Positions 41,617 to 51,669 of a stretch of 64,000 bases of DNA are shown here, one piece after another (position 1 is the stretch's first letter; every line of letters begins with the position of its first letter). Source of the stretch: Prorocentrum cordatum. Taxonomy: Eukaryota; Sar; Dinophyceae; Prorocentrales; Prorocentraceae. The notes under the pieces are model-generated. The model was not told the origin of the DNA. It did no database searches and saw only the letters and a program-made list of their open reading frames with translations. The stretch covers positions 1 to 64,000 of the forward strand of contig CAUYUJ010015940.1 of assembly GCA_963575745.1 (NCBI GenBank), written 5' to 3'. Both the position numbers and the translations under genes were made by a program.

Positions 41617-43780
41617 TGAGCTTCACGAGCACATGAATGTCATCACTTTTAAGCTTCTCAGGGAGCGGGAGGAATTGTGCCACATACCCCATAATGGGTA
41701 AGCATCTCGTAGCGTCGTTAATGCCATTCAAACTCGCGGGCACAGCAGAGGCAGCGAGTGCGCTGACTCGAGCTCGGTATTTATCCCACGGCGCTGACCA
41801 TGACTGAAGTAACGTAGCCGCAGGCCCCATCCAAATCCCCAGGTACAGGAGATAATCTTCAAGTTTGAAAGAAGACCAGACCTCGAACTGCTGCTGCAAG
41901 AAGTCATGCACACGCTGCCGGAGCTCAGCAGAGAAGGGAGCTGCCAGTGGGACAACCACGCACTTAGCTGGCTTGAGCTTCAAGCTGGCTAGCTTGGCTG
42001 CCACCGCCATCGCGCGCGCCGAGAATTTCAGATCGATCATCTCGAAAAGCACTCCCCCGATGTCATCAGCGCACGCTCGAAAGACACCGCGTTGTCGAAT
42101 CTCGATCCCTTGCCTGATGTCCTCCAAAATTGGCGAGGCCGCCGCCGCAAACAGGCTTCCAGATAATGCGCAGCCTTGAATGATGCCGCACCAGATGCGG
42201 AAGAGGGGCGCAGTGACCCCTGCCGCTCTGCCCAAGGCAGTGGCAATCGCATAGAGCGAACGAATCGCCTGTAGAAGGGCAGTTGGTAGCTGCAGATGCT
42301 CGAGTATGATGACAAGGTAACTCTGGCCGAGGCTGGGAAACGCTTGCCCAAAATCCAATGCAACAAGCAGCGGCATCCCCTCCATCGGGTTGGGCATCAG
42401 CGAGGCGGCCCTGGCTACCACACCGAGGTCCAGAATATTTGAGGTGAGCTGTCGGCCAGAAATAAAGCCCCGCTGCGCGGCGGATGTGGAGCTCTGCGCT
42501 ATGGGGGCGAAGGCGGCGTCGAACGTGGCCGAGGTAACTTTCATGTCAGCGCTGCGTAGCCCAAGCGTGCGCACTGTGTCAGGGGACCTGTTGGCCCCTC
42601 TTTCGTCATCATCGCCAGCAAGACAACCTTTGGGAAGAAAGGCTTGTAGTGTGTCACCGCACTGTGCGAATAACCGCTGCCCGTCCATCATCCATACACA
42701 GGCAAGCCAGGGGGCCCTCGCGCCCATCTCGCGTGCAGCCCGCGCAGCGCAGGGAAGCCCGCCAACGCCAGGGGAAGAACGCGACGGCGCCAGTTTGACA
42801 AGCATACGCTGGAGCATCTTGAAGGATGGAGGAGCAAGCCCATCCAACACACATGGATGACCAAATCGCTCAGCATAGCGCCTTGTGCGAGCAGGAAAGG
42901 CTTGGGGGGCGGCGGGTATTGGCGCCCAATAGCGCGTGAACGCATCCAGCTTCTCTACGGGGCCAGTATAGGTGATACCAGCGACCTCGATGGAGCGCAA
43001 TACCGGCTTCTTTGCGAACGGAACCCAAAGCCGAGCTTTCCGCTGCACCGCCGCAATCGTACCAGCAGAAAGGCGTTGGCGCCCTTTCCCATGAGCTGCA
43101 TCATGTTGTAGTCGCTCCATTTCCAGCTCCGCCGATCGATGCTGAATGGAGTCCACCCAAGCTTGAAACGCAGTATAGTCCGTGATGATGACCTGTGTGC
43201 CATGTACTTGCAAGCATGAGCGCGCAACTTCAGAGGCACGGCATAACTTCTGAGCAAGAGAGGTGTTCTGTCTCCAAACACACCGAGCTGCTTGACGAAC
43301 AAAAATCAACTGCGCCTCCAGTGCGCCACTCTCGTTGACCAAGATACTCTGCATCGTATCAAGCGCCGCAGCTTGAACAAGGTCTTCGTAACGTAACAAT
43401 TGCCTCGGTGGTGACATGCCCAAGAAATGCTGTCCACCGTTGCGAAGCAGCACTCCTAGTCGCCGCTGGAACTCAGGTCGTTTGAAGATATGCGCAGGGA
43501 CTGGCTTGCAGCAACAGCCTTCCAGATCACGATGTCGAGCGTGAACCCTGATCGCCGCGTGGTCAGAGAGCTCCTCGGCGTGCATCTCCTCGGGCGTGGA
43601 GACGACCGACTCGGAGTGCTGGAGTTGGCACGACATCCAATTCGGCTCAGAAAGCCAGAGCCTGTCGATCTGCGTCAATGTCTTCGTGTGCAGGCAGTAG
43701 TGGGTCGGGTCCTCTGACGCAATCTCCAGCATGCGATCAAACACCGAAGACCAGAGCCTGACATGAGACCGAGGAGTCAT
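41603..43780 (-). pseudogene. LINE-B ORF2, end of endonuclease plus reverse transcriptase
   Basis: The frame opens with the endonuclease C-terminus (TLTQIDRLW, then ELSDHAAIRVHAR, D73-H74). RT follows: RTLGLRSADMK, QRGFISGRQL, motif A ALDFGQAFPS (D476), motif B GIIQGCALSG (532-541), motif C CADDIGG (D572-D573), motif D K606, motif E YLGIWMG (646-652). Catalytic Asp residues are intact. It ends at a TGA at 41603 reached by frameshift; the continuation is the frame at 37945-41616. Upstream, the rest of the endonuclease lies in other frames. The encoded enzyme type is that of LINE-A. Confidence 0.82.
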
Positions 43781-44132
43781 TCGTAATACTTATTGTCTTT
43801 GCTGCCGTCGGTTGTGCCACGTGGAGTGCATCGTGGGCCGCAAAGTTGAGGTCTCCGCGTACAACGACTAACCGAGAGCTGTGGTTGAGTGGTGCCCACT
43901 TCAGGTCATCCTGAATAGCCCTGACCACCCTCTGAACTTCCTCCGCGGAGAGACCGTGGTTGTGAATCTTGTAGTGGCGAATCTCAGCGCACGAGCCCAC
44001 CAAAATTGCCCGCAGCATTCTGCCCCTGAGGAGAGGAGCGGACGAAGAGGCTCGAGCTGATGCTGCAGAGAGCGACACAATCGTGGCGACACCGCCACGT
44101 CCACGACCAGACTCATCATCTCCATCACGCAC
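43737..44132 (-). pseudogene. LINE-B endonuclease, middle fragment
   Basis: Contains GGVATIVSLSA, IHNHGLSAEEVQRV and VVVRGDLNFAAHDAL, the GDLN metal-binding step of the EEP fold. It is in a different frame from both the N-terminal fragment (44137-44487) and the RT frame. Confidence 0.7.
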
Positions 44133-44136
44133 AAAT

Positions 44137-44487
44137 TCAAAAGAACCGGAAATCGTAGCTGATGGTGCAACCCATGCGCAAGAACATTCCCAGCTCGGCT
44201 TGGTGAACCTCTTGGATGGCGACGACAGAGGGCGAGATGCCGATCAGGTCCAAGTAGGAGGCCTTACTCATCGATCGCGCGCCGCGAAATTGCAAAATAG
44301 CCCTAGCGTGCCACGACGCGAACGTGAGCTCTTGACCCCGCGGGGCAGGACCACCATCAACCTTGTGGTAGAAGATACCATCGTACTCGCTAAAGAGACC
44401 ACTCTGGCTTCGCATTAAGCTTGAGGGCGTGACCGGTCGACTTGTCAATCCCAGCGCGCGTCCAACCACGGGAGGTGAGCGCAGCAT
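44137..44487 (-). pseudogene. LINE-B endonuclease, N-terminal fragment
   Basis: LTFASWHARAILQF (the position of the catalytic Asn reads His) and LIGISPSVVAIQEVHQAE with the catalytic Glu. A stop (TGA) at 44137 directly precedes the shifted continuation FVRDGDDESGRGRGG, showing an indel there. Confidence 0.7.
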
Positions 44488-45401
44488 CGTGAAAGTGGTA
44501 AAAGCGCGGGTTCACGGCCAGGCTGAGGTTCCAGGCGCAGCACGGGGTTCCAGTTCTCAGAAAGCCAACCATTCTGGTGGTCGAAGAAGAACTTGCACTG
44601 CGGATGCTCCTCGCGGAGCGCGCTCGTGATCTTCTTGCCAGCGGTCTGAAGCTTGATCTGGCATGGGGACTTGTCTGGCCCAATGTGCAGCTGTGTCGAG
44701 CCACCCGACGCGGCGGGCGCAGGGAAGCGCATCCACTGGCCTTTCCCGAGGCGAAGCGCAGCAAGAGCCTTGGACACACGCTTGCAGGCGAGGCCGACTG
44801 CACCAGTGAACTGAATGACGAAAATGCGGTCCTGTTTATCACCTTCGATCTTGAAGCCTTCGGTCTTGGAATCCTGGAGCCACTTCTCGACTGATGCAGC
44901 CACATCCTTCTTACACACCATCGTGGGCGCGACAGCTTTGAGAATGGTGCCGTCGACGTCGCGTTGGAAGCCAATGCCAGCGGGCTTGGGAGGCTGCGGG
45001 ACTTTGTTGGCCATAGCGAGCTCCTTTCGCATTTCCTCGAGTGAGTTCGGCACGTCGGCAAACTGCTTGGCGAGGGCCTCGGCGCGGGCGCCCACGTCGT
45101 TGAGCTTGGCTGCCGGTGTGTCCAACTGGCGCTGGATACGCTGCTCGAGATCGTTGAGTTCTAGACGCAGATGGGCTTCCATTTCATTCTTGTAATTCCC
45201 TGGGGCGGCCTTGATCGCGTTCTCGAGTGCACGGACAACCGCCATGACTGGGTCAACCGCTTTGCCCGCTGCATCGGCCGCAGAGGCAGACGCAATGGAG
45301 GCCAGGTCGTCCTTGAAGGTCTTGAACTCGAGCGGGAGACGCTTGCCGAGCCGCTCGGCAATGAGACCGTTGATGTGAGCGCCCCAGTCATCATCGGCCA
45401 T
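44445..45401 (-). CDS. LINE-B ORF1 protein
   Basis: 318 residues from the ATG at 45401 (MADDDWGAHINGL). The frame is open upstream through the leader relics but the first well-placed ATG after the 5' UTR is this one. Helical N-terminal half (KDDLASIASASAADAAG through AHLRLELNDLEQRIQRQL), with coiled-coil character. C-terminal domain: TMVCKKDVAASVEKWLQDS, RIFVIQFTGAVGLACKRV and TQLHIGPDKSPCQI, matching LINE-A ORF1. The last ~20 residues probably follow a frameshift near 44530, since RFYHFHDAALTSRGW in another frame looks more like a natural continuation. Its role is inferred as RNA binding and packaging of the element RNA. Confidence 0.65.
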   Translation of the reverse strand: MADDDWGAHINGLIAERLGKRLPLEFKTFKDDLASIASASAADAAGKAVDPVMAVVRALENAIKAAPGNYKNEMEAHLRLELNDLEQRIQRQLDTPAAKLNDVGARAEALAKQFADVPNSLEEMRKELAMANKVPQPPKPAGIGFQRDVDGTILKAVAPTMVCKKDVAASVEKWLQDSKTEGFKIEGDKQDRIFVIQFTGAVGLACKRVSKALAALRLGKGQWMRFPAPAASGGSTQLHIGPDKSPCQIKLQTAGKKITSALREEHPQCKFFFDHQNGWLSENWNPVLRLEPQPGREPALLPLSRCCAHLPWLDARWD

Positions 45402-45736
45402 GGCATAAGCCCTCTTCTGCGTCTGAGACGTTGCGGCTCGACCTCGAACGATCATCGTCCACCTGACCACCAGCAGGAACATTACCACCAGCACTCCGCA
45501 CAGCCGCTGGATGCCCCGCAGGAGGGGGCTTCTTCTTGCGCCTGGGAGCGGCACCATTCGGGGGCATGCGCGGGTCGAGCGCGCCAGGTCTCGACGCGTT
45601 CGGGCCGACAGGAACGGGAAACGCCTCCGTTTACCCACCGACCCGAGCGCAGGGAAGGTGGGCGAGAGAAAGCGCCAGACTTCAGGAAGTCTTGCCAGCC
45701 GCGGACTAGCGGCACCCGTTTGGTTCCCAGAAGAAC

Positions 45737-45773
45737 CCTGGGCCAAAATGGCTTGATCCAAAATGGATACGGA
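45737..45773 (-). other. Degenerate DinoSL plus one relic at LINE-B 5' end
   Basis: On the minus strand, 45773-45752 matches the 22-nt leader at 20 of 22 positions (reads TCCGTATCCATTTTGGATCA plus AG). 45751-45737 is a relic, CCATTTTGGCCCAGG, matching 13 of 15. It sits directly 5' of the ORF1 UTR, as in LINE-A. Confidence 0.88.
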
Positions 45774-45777
45774 AGAG

Positions 45778-45790
45778 GTGGAGGTGGAGG
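45778..45790 (+). repeat. 13-bp target-site duplication of LINE-B (right)
   Basis: GTGGAGGTGGAGG, identical to 37887-37899, followed by a G-run that codes GGG in the LINE-C frame. Confidence 0.8.
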
Positions 45791-46056
45791 GGGGGGGGGA
45801 AAAGGGGCAGCCACGGCTTTTCGAGCGCAGTATGGTTTGGGAGGAAGGCGACTCCTGCGGGGAGAGGTTCTCCAGCATGAATCGTCTGCGCTTGCACGCA
45901 AGACGGGTCCATCGGGCCCATAACGAGGCGCCCCTTCTGACGGTCGTGAACCCGTGTTTTCGGTGTCTACAGAACCTCAGGCTCCAGGGAGAACGCCCAG
46001 AGGCACGTGATGCGGTCCTACCAGAAGAACGTAGGTTATCGCGGCCGCAGCTCTGA
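45778..46056 (+). pseudogene. LINE-C C-terminal zinc-finger region (right of LINE-B)
   Basis: The plus frame reads VEVEGGGEKGQPRLFE, then a C2H2-like finger DSCGERFSSMNRLRLHARRVH: C-x3-F-x5-L-x2-H-x4-H is in place, but the first Cys is Gly. It continues VVNPCFRCLQN, the CxxC of a second finger. Its His is in the next frame (QRHVMRSYQKN), so a frameshift lies near 45985-46005. C-terminal fingers are typical of this retroelement type. The VEVE start matches the left part's end, so this is the missing C-terminus of LINE-C. Confidence 0.7.
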
Positions 46057-46741
46057 CGTCTCTCATCAGACCACTGTCCCTGCTCGCTTGGGTTATCCTC
46101 ATGCAGCTTCAGGCCTCAAACATTACACGACCTTCGGCTACATACACGAGTACGCTGTGCGTTTGCTCCGCCGCGGGCCGCCACAGCCAGGACCCGTCTG
46201 CGGCATGGACATGGATCTGCAGGCCCTTCTCAAGCGCCACTCTCCAGCCGCTGGGCCAGGAGAAGCATTAACAGAGGGGCCGACCACGGGGCGCAAAAAG
46301 CAGCGGACGGGCGTCGGCAATCTGGCCGACGAAGCGGAGGACGCCCTGGCAGGAGCGGAAGGCGCGCTTCGCGCCCGAGGCATACAGGCCGCACTGCTCA
46401 TACTAGTGGAGATGGCGTGCCAACACGCCCAGAAGCTTCGGGACCTGGCGGCGCCGGAGTTGACCAGCGCGATCACGCCGACGGACTCCGCATTGGTGAA
46501 GGCAGTTTTGAGGCGCAGGGAAGATGTATTCCGAGGTCGCCTCTTTGGCCTCCGCCAAGCCCAGCCTCGGACCTCCTCATTTGTACATCGCGCGCGCCGC
46601 GTTCAGATGCCTGTCGGAGTCCAGCCACGCACGGGCGGACAAGCCAGCGGCCCATCTCGTGGTCGCCTCATTTTTCGAGAAGTTAGTGTCGGGGGCTTCC
46701 GCGTTGGATCCCGGCCTGGTGATCAGACACTTTCGCCTTAA
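46007..46741 (+). pseudogene. Probable LINE-C C-terminal extension or adjacent ORF, part 1
   Basis: Begins in the second finger (VMRSYQKNVGYRG), then MDMDLQALLKRHSPAAG, KKQRTGVGNLADEAEDALAGAEGALRARGIQAALLILVEMAC and SALVKAVLRRREDVF. After ~46520 the reading is replaced by the frame starting at 46524. No known family. A fresh start at MDMDLQ (46204) is equally possible. Confidence 0.5.
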
Positions 46742-47105
46742 TAAATGCTACACCGACGAATACACTCGGGCACAGTTTTCTGTCGCCAACCAGCTGAGCA
46801 TCCCAGCGAACGGGCATCAGGAGGAGATCGTGCACAGCAAGCTGGAGATCGAGCAAGCTACCATATATCTCATGGAGAGCATGGGCGGCAAGCCGAAGTT
46901 CGGGACGGCCCCGCAGGGGCATCTGGAGGCGCTCGCCCAGAAGTTCATCGACAAAGCCAAGCACAAGACGGACAAGTGTCACGGCAGCAAATTGATCTGG
47001 GAAGAACGCACAAAGGCACTGCAGGACCGCATATTTCAAAAAAGCGCCACTGCGCCCGTGGCTGATTTTCTCCCATGGGCGAAAAGGGGCCGTCTACAGA
47101 TTTAG
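46524..47105 (+). pseudogene. Probable LINE-C C-terminal extension or adjacent ORF, part 2
   Basis: KMYSEVASLASAKPSLGPPH through HFRLNKCYTDEYTRAQF, HSKLEIEQATIYLMESMGG, EALAQKFIDKAKHKTDKC and PWAKRGRLQI. Helix-rich and lysine-rich. It is in a different frame from 46007-46741 with a sensible join near 46510-46530, so the two are one ORF broken by an indel. Function unknown. Confidence 0.5.
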
Positions 47106-47400
47106 TCACATCGATTCGCACGGGGGCTTGGCACATCTGAATCAGACTTTCGAAGGGGATCCTCAGGGCACTATGGCGACGGCAGTGGCACGCCTCGACG
47201 TCGTAACCTCACGCCCAAGAAGCAGCTCCTACTCAGATGTCCCTCGTTCTGGCAGCCCCCCCTCCCGAGCTGGACCCGTGACCTTCACGTCGGGCGGTGC
47301 CCCCTTCGACTTCAGCGCTTTACCTCAGCCGCGGGCGGATCCATCGCTTTCCTCGGTCCCCCCGCATGCTTTACGTACAAGCCTCCCACTGCTACCATAA
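47106..47400. other. No gene recognised
   Basis: Spacer between the LINE-C remnant and a short minisatellite. Confidence 0.4.
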
Positions 47401-47581
47401 ATCCTGGGTGCGCCTGGCGAGCTCACCCAGGTTCAGGGTCGCCACAGGCGTTAGATCGCACATCCAGTGTGTGCCATCTGGTCCACCCTGGTTCGGCGTC
47501 GCCACAGGCGTTAGATCGCAAATCCTGGGTGTGCCATCAGGGCTACCTTGGTTCACCGTCGCCACAGGCGTCAGAGCGCAT
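47401..47581 (+). repeat. 60-bp tandem repeat, three units
   Basis: Units begin ATCCTGGGTG or ATCCAGTGTG and end GTCGCCACAGGCGTTAGATC or GTCAGAGC, starting near 47401, 47462 and 47522. Confidence 0.88.
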
Positions 47582-48422
47582 CACCTACAGTCACGAGGTG
47601 CGGACATGCCTCAGGGAACGGGCTGCGCTGGATCGAGACGATGCGTTGGCGACATTTGGTGACATCCTGATTCGCTATACCCACTGAGGCCGTCATCTGA
47701 GAGCTGACATACATTGCTGCCTCGTCGCCACACCCCTTGTATTGCTGGGCGGCCTTTTCTGGGGCTCCAGGGCTCCAGGGGCCTCCGCCTGCCAAGGCTT
47801 AACGACGAAGGCCCTCGAGGGGAGGACTTCGGATCAGGGACGTCCGCGGGCGACAGACCCTTGTGAGCCCCAGTGGGGGCCCCAGCCACGCAAGCGTCCG
47901 TCTCAGCATTACCTTACCGCGGATGGGCCTCTACGAGGGAGAGCCCTCCCCCGACCAGCGCCGCCACGGACGGCGCCTCTTGCACTCCGTCGGCGAACCA
48001 TATCGTCTCCTATGCCCTCCAGCCTCTCTGCACCAGGCCGCCGCTGTCTTTGCTGCCCTTCCCCCCCCGAGCCCCCCTTCACTCTTTTCGTTGCTGCATA
48101 TCTCTCGGGCAAGGATGGATGATGGTGGGAGGTGTGTGTTTTTGTTGCACCTTCAGGGCCGGGTTAGTGTCTCGGCGCCCTGCCAGACACAGGCAGAGAC
48201 CCGAGGGGCATCACCCCCAGCCCAGCGAGAGCCCACAATTGCTTCCTCCTATATACATTGCATGATCGGTTGCACGGCGTGTGACGACCGACACCTCGAG
48301 ACTCGAACATGGTTTCGATCGTTGGAGGTCGAGTGTGAGCCGAGCTGTCGAGCTTGGAATCCGAGGTCCGAACCAGGCCACACGCAAGGCCGAGTCGTCT
48401 GTGTCTTGGTACTTGGTACTCT
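47582..48422. other. No gene recognised
   Basis: GC-rich. Overlapping frames on both strands, none with a domain I recognise. Confidence 0.45.
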
Positions 48423-48424
48423 TC

Positions 48425-48670
48425 TTCTTATTATTCCTCCTCCTCCTCCTTCTCCTCCTCCTCCTCATCCTCTTCCTCCTCTTCCTCTCCTCCTCCTCCT
48501 CCGCCTCCTCCTCCTCCTCCTCCTCCTCCTCCTCCTCCTCCTCCTCCTCCTCCTCCTCCTCCTCCTCCTCCTCCTCCTCCTCCTCACTATCGGACTATCA
48601 TTATCCTCCTCCTCCTCCTGCTCCTCCTCCTCCTCCTGCTCCTCCTCCTGCTCCTCCTCCTCCTCCTCAC
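48425..48670 (+). repeat. (TCC)n microsatellite
   Basis: About 150 bp of near-perfect TCC, a short CACTATCGGACTATCATTAT break, then more TCC/TGC. Confidence 0.93.
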
Positions 48671-48804
48671 CCCTTTGGGCGCGATCACGCGGTCCCTCTC
48701 CACTCATTACGACACCCTGCCTGCTCACTCGTTGGGGTAGATCAACCTGCCAGTGTCCCGGCAACGAGCGTCGCAGCAAACGCCATGAGAGCGTTTCCGG
48801 ATAC

Positions 48805-49000
48805 ACCTAGTTACACCCAGTTACACCCAGTTACACCTAGTTACACCTAGTTACACCTAGTTACACCTAGTTACGCCCAGTTACACCTAGTTACACCTAG
48901 TTACACCTAGTTACACCTACTAACGCCCAGTTACACCTAGTTACACCTAGTTACACCTAGTTACACCTAGTTACCCTCAGTTTCCCTCAGCTACCCGAGT
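48805..49000 (-). repeat. 10-bp minisatellite (TAGGTGTAAC on minus)
   Basis: About 17 units of AGTTACACCT, with CCC and CTA variants, ending in TTACCCTCAGTTTCCCTCAG. On the minus strand the end reads CTGAGGGAAACTGAGGGTAA, nearly the unit of the 20-bp array at 51465-51665. Confidence 0.9.
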
Positions 49001-49059
49001 TAAGGCATGACGCAATCAGTCTGAATCGGAGTGCAGGCATTCGAACCTGGAACCTCGGT

Positions 49060-49112
49060 CCTCGATCCTCGCCTCGGTCATCGATCCTATCCTCGGTCCT
49101 CGATCCTGGCTT
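49060..49112 (+). repeat. CCTCGGTCCTCGATCCT short tandem repeat
   Basis: Three imperfect units of CCTCGGTC(C/A)TCGATCCT. Confidence 0.75.
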
Positions 49113-49127
49113 CATTTTTCAAGACAA

Positions 49128-49262
49128 CCTCGCCGACACATCGGCGATACATCGGCGATACATCGCCGATGCATCGGCGACATCGGCGATGCATCGACGA
49201 CGCCAGCGCGGAGAAAATCGAGCTCCACATCGGGCCGCATCGCCGATGCATCGACGATGCGG
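49128..49262. repeat. CATCGGCGATA direct and inverted repeats with an 18-bp palindrome
   Basis: CATCGGCGATACAT repeats and their complements CATCGCCGATGCAT alternate. 49163-49180 (TCGCCGATGCATCGGCGA) is a perfect palindrome and a second CGCCGATGCATCG element lies near 49240-49252. Confidence 0.85.
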
Positions 49263-49384
49263 CACGATTCTCCAACCCCATCTGCTCGGACCCAGGGGGG
49301 CCAAGAAGAGGGGGTGGTGCGCATTGGGGCCAAAAGCATGGGGCGCGGACGAGCGGGGGCCTTGGAGCGTGTTGAACAAAGAAG

Positions 49385-49815
49385 CAGAAGAAGGAAAACA
49401 AAAAGGTTATTAATAATAATGTCAATACTAATGATACGAGTGATAAGAATGATACGAATTATGCGAACATAATGATTATACTCATACTCGGATGATCATA
49501 GACATCACAACAACTGATAATACGTATAGAAAAATACATATGATACGAATAGGAATGCGAATACGAATGCGAGTACAAATACGAATGCGAAGAGCAATCA
49601 TGATAACAAGAAAACAATACCAAATACAACATAACAATAAACAATGGTAACCATCAGTGCTATTACGAAGAGGGCGAATAATACGAAAAAGAAAATAATA
49701 ATAATGTAAATATAGGAAAATCATAATAAGAAGAAGAAGAGGAAGAGGAATAAGGAGAAGACGAAAAAGAAGAAGAGGAAGAGGAGGAGGAGGAAAAATA
49801 ATAAGAAAAAAAAGT
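49385..49815. other. AT-rich island, no gene
   Basis: Abrupt shift to AAT/ATA/GAATACGA-type low-complexity sequence, turning into AGAAGAAGAGG near 49725-49795. Confidence 0.75.
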
Positions 49816-50690
49816 CACAGTCCTGACCCCCTGTCGGGCGCCTGGTGTTTTCAGGACGCCACACCCGGTCTCCGGCGGCCTCTCAAGGGACGATCCAGGC
49901 ACACTTGGGGGGCCGCTCCTGGCGAGGCGCGGCTGCGGCTGAGCATCCGGAGGCTGGCAAAACCCCAGTGAGCCCACGAAAACGCCAGCAAAAAACCTCC
50001 CTGGACGAAGCCCTACACCTTGCGAGTGATGGGAAACGAAATTTTCCTTCAAAAACCGCACTCAATGAACCACAATAGCGTTTACCATAACTCTAAGCTA
50101 TGGGAACCGCAATCCCGGACGACTGCCGCCCTGTAATCCCTCTCTGGCGCCCCCGATGATGCCTCGATTGCGCCTGGAAATCTGGGCCCCTCCCGTTTCT
50201 GTCGGCCCCTCGGACCCCTCATGTTGGCGGTCTCGGAAACCTTGAACCCAAAATTGTTTTCATCTTTTGGGGGGACATCTTCTACTTCCGACGACCTTCC
50301 GCCGCCCTTCCGCTGCCTTCCGCCGGGGAAGATATGACAACTCCTTCGACCCTTGAAGGCAAGGCCCTTTCTGATACGCCCAATGCGGCGTTTGCAGCCT
50401 GCCGGATAGTTCTCTGGATAACCTGGCCTCGTGGCGACAAGGACGCGCTGGCAGTCCCAGCCAAGGCCCAAAACCGCCAAGAAGCCTACGGCCAGGGACT
50501 TTTGCTGAGCGTGTCGCAGCGGCGCCCCTGGCGGCACGCTGTGCCTTGGCGAGCTGATAGCGTGTCGCTCCGCTCCGCGGGGCGGGAGGCTGGCAGGAGC
50601 TCGAGGAGATGACGCTGTGCGCTGTGGGACCGGATCGTGCTCAGCACGCGGCGCCGCAGCGTGGTGAGCCAGAACCGGCGGCGCCACACG
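49816..50690. other. No gene recognised
   Basis: GC-rich. A 221-codon minus frame (50082-50747) merges into the (TCC)n antisense and has no domain. Confidence 0.45.
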
Positions 50691-50692
50691 CC

Positions 50693-50990
50693 TCCTCCTC
50701 CTCCTCCTCCTCCTCCTCCTCCTCCTCCTCCTCCTCCTCCTCCTCATCTCCTCCTCCTCCTCCTCCCCCTCCTCCTCCTCATCCCCCTCACCATCACCAC
50801 CACCACCATCCTCCTCCTCTTCCTCCTCTTCCTCTTCCTCGTTGTCTTCGACCCATCATGTTGTTCACCCCCGCTGTCCGTCGCAATCATCTTCATCTCC
50901 TCATCGTCATGCGCATCGCCATCATCATCAGCATCATCATCATCAGCATCATCATCATCACCATCATCATCATCATGAGGTCGCGACCCC
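50693..50990 (+). repeat. (TCC)n then (ATC)n microsatellites
   Basis: TCC/CCTCC from 50693 to ~50845, unique sequence to ~50900, then CATCATCAGCATC to ~50977. Confidence 0.9.
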
Positions 50991-51127
50991 GGAAAGCCTG
51001 ACGCCCCGAAGCGCGAGGGGAGGAGGAGGAGCAACAACAACAGGAACAGGACACGGATAAGGGAGGGGGGCGGAAGGAACATGAGGGAGGCAGAGCAGCG
51101 AGGAAGGATGGCGGAAAAAGATGGGAA

Positions 51128-51490
51128 AGGAGGGGGCGAAGGGAGGTGTTGACACAGGGGCGCCGAAGTCCCCCGCAGTTTTCCCTCAGTTTCGTCTCAG
51201 GTTCTTGCGTCAGAAAGAGGTTGCAGCTGTAGGGTACCAAGCCGCAAACGCAGTGCCAGGAAAGCTAAATGCAACCGAGAGGAAACTGAGCGCAACTGAC
51301 GGAAACTGATAGGAGGGGGCGAAGGGAGGGGTTAACAAAGGGGCGCCGCTGTCCCCCTCAGTTTTCCCTCAGTTTCGTCTCAGTTCCTTGCGTCAGAAAG
51401 AGGCTGCAGTTGTAGGATACCAAGCCGCAAACGCAGCGCCAGGAAAGCTAAATGCAACCGAGAAGAAACTGAGTGTAACTGAGGGAAACT
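51128..51490 (+). repeat. ~182-bp tandem duplication
   Basis: GGGGGCGAAGGGAGGxGTT through CAGGAAAGCTAAATGCAACC occurs at ~51129-51300 and again at ~51313-51480. Both contain CCCCCxCAGTTTTCCCTCAG and end with GAAACTGAG units. Confidence 0.88.
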
Positions 51491-51665
51491 GAGTGTAACT
51501 GAGGGAAACTGAGTGTAACTGAGGGAAACTGAGTGTAACTGAAGGAAACTGCGTGTAAGTGAAGGAAACTGAGTGTGACTGAGGGAAACTGAGTGTAACT
51601 GAAGGAAACTGAGTGCAACTGAAGGAAACTGAGTGTAACTGAGGGGAACTGAGTGTAACTGAGGG
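51465..51665 (+). repeat. 20-bp minisatellite (GTGTAACTGAGGGAAACTGA)
   Basis: About ten units, each made of two related 10-mers (GTGTAACTGA and GGGAAACTGA). Related by sequence to the 10-bp array at 48805-49000 in the opposite orientation. Confidence 0.92.
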
Positions 51666-51669
51666 GTCC

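Larger units (their letters stand above)
37900..45777 (-). mobile_element. LINE-B: decayed non-LTR retrotransposon nested in LINE-C
   Basis: About 7.9 kb on the minus strand. Order: degenerate DinoSL and one relic, ~350-nt 5' UTR, ORF1, endonuclease in three frames, RT, and a very long C-terminal frame ending in TAG at 37945. It is bounded by 13-bp direct repeats. At least three frameshifts break ORF2 (near 44135, 43740-43780 and 41603-41616). Same family as LINE-A, but older by its disruptions and its mutated leader. Confidence 0.85.

Noticed and set aside
48805-49000. Possible telomeric or CRISPR-like array
   Set aside because: The 10-bp unit is not a TTTAGGG-type telomere repeat, there are no unique spacers, and the host is a eukaryote.
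49030-49060. Possible tRNA T-loop (CATTCGAACCTGGAACC)
   Set aside because: No matching acceptor, D or anticodon arms could be found around it.
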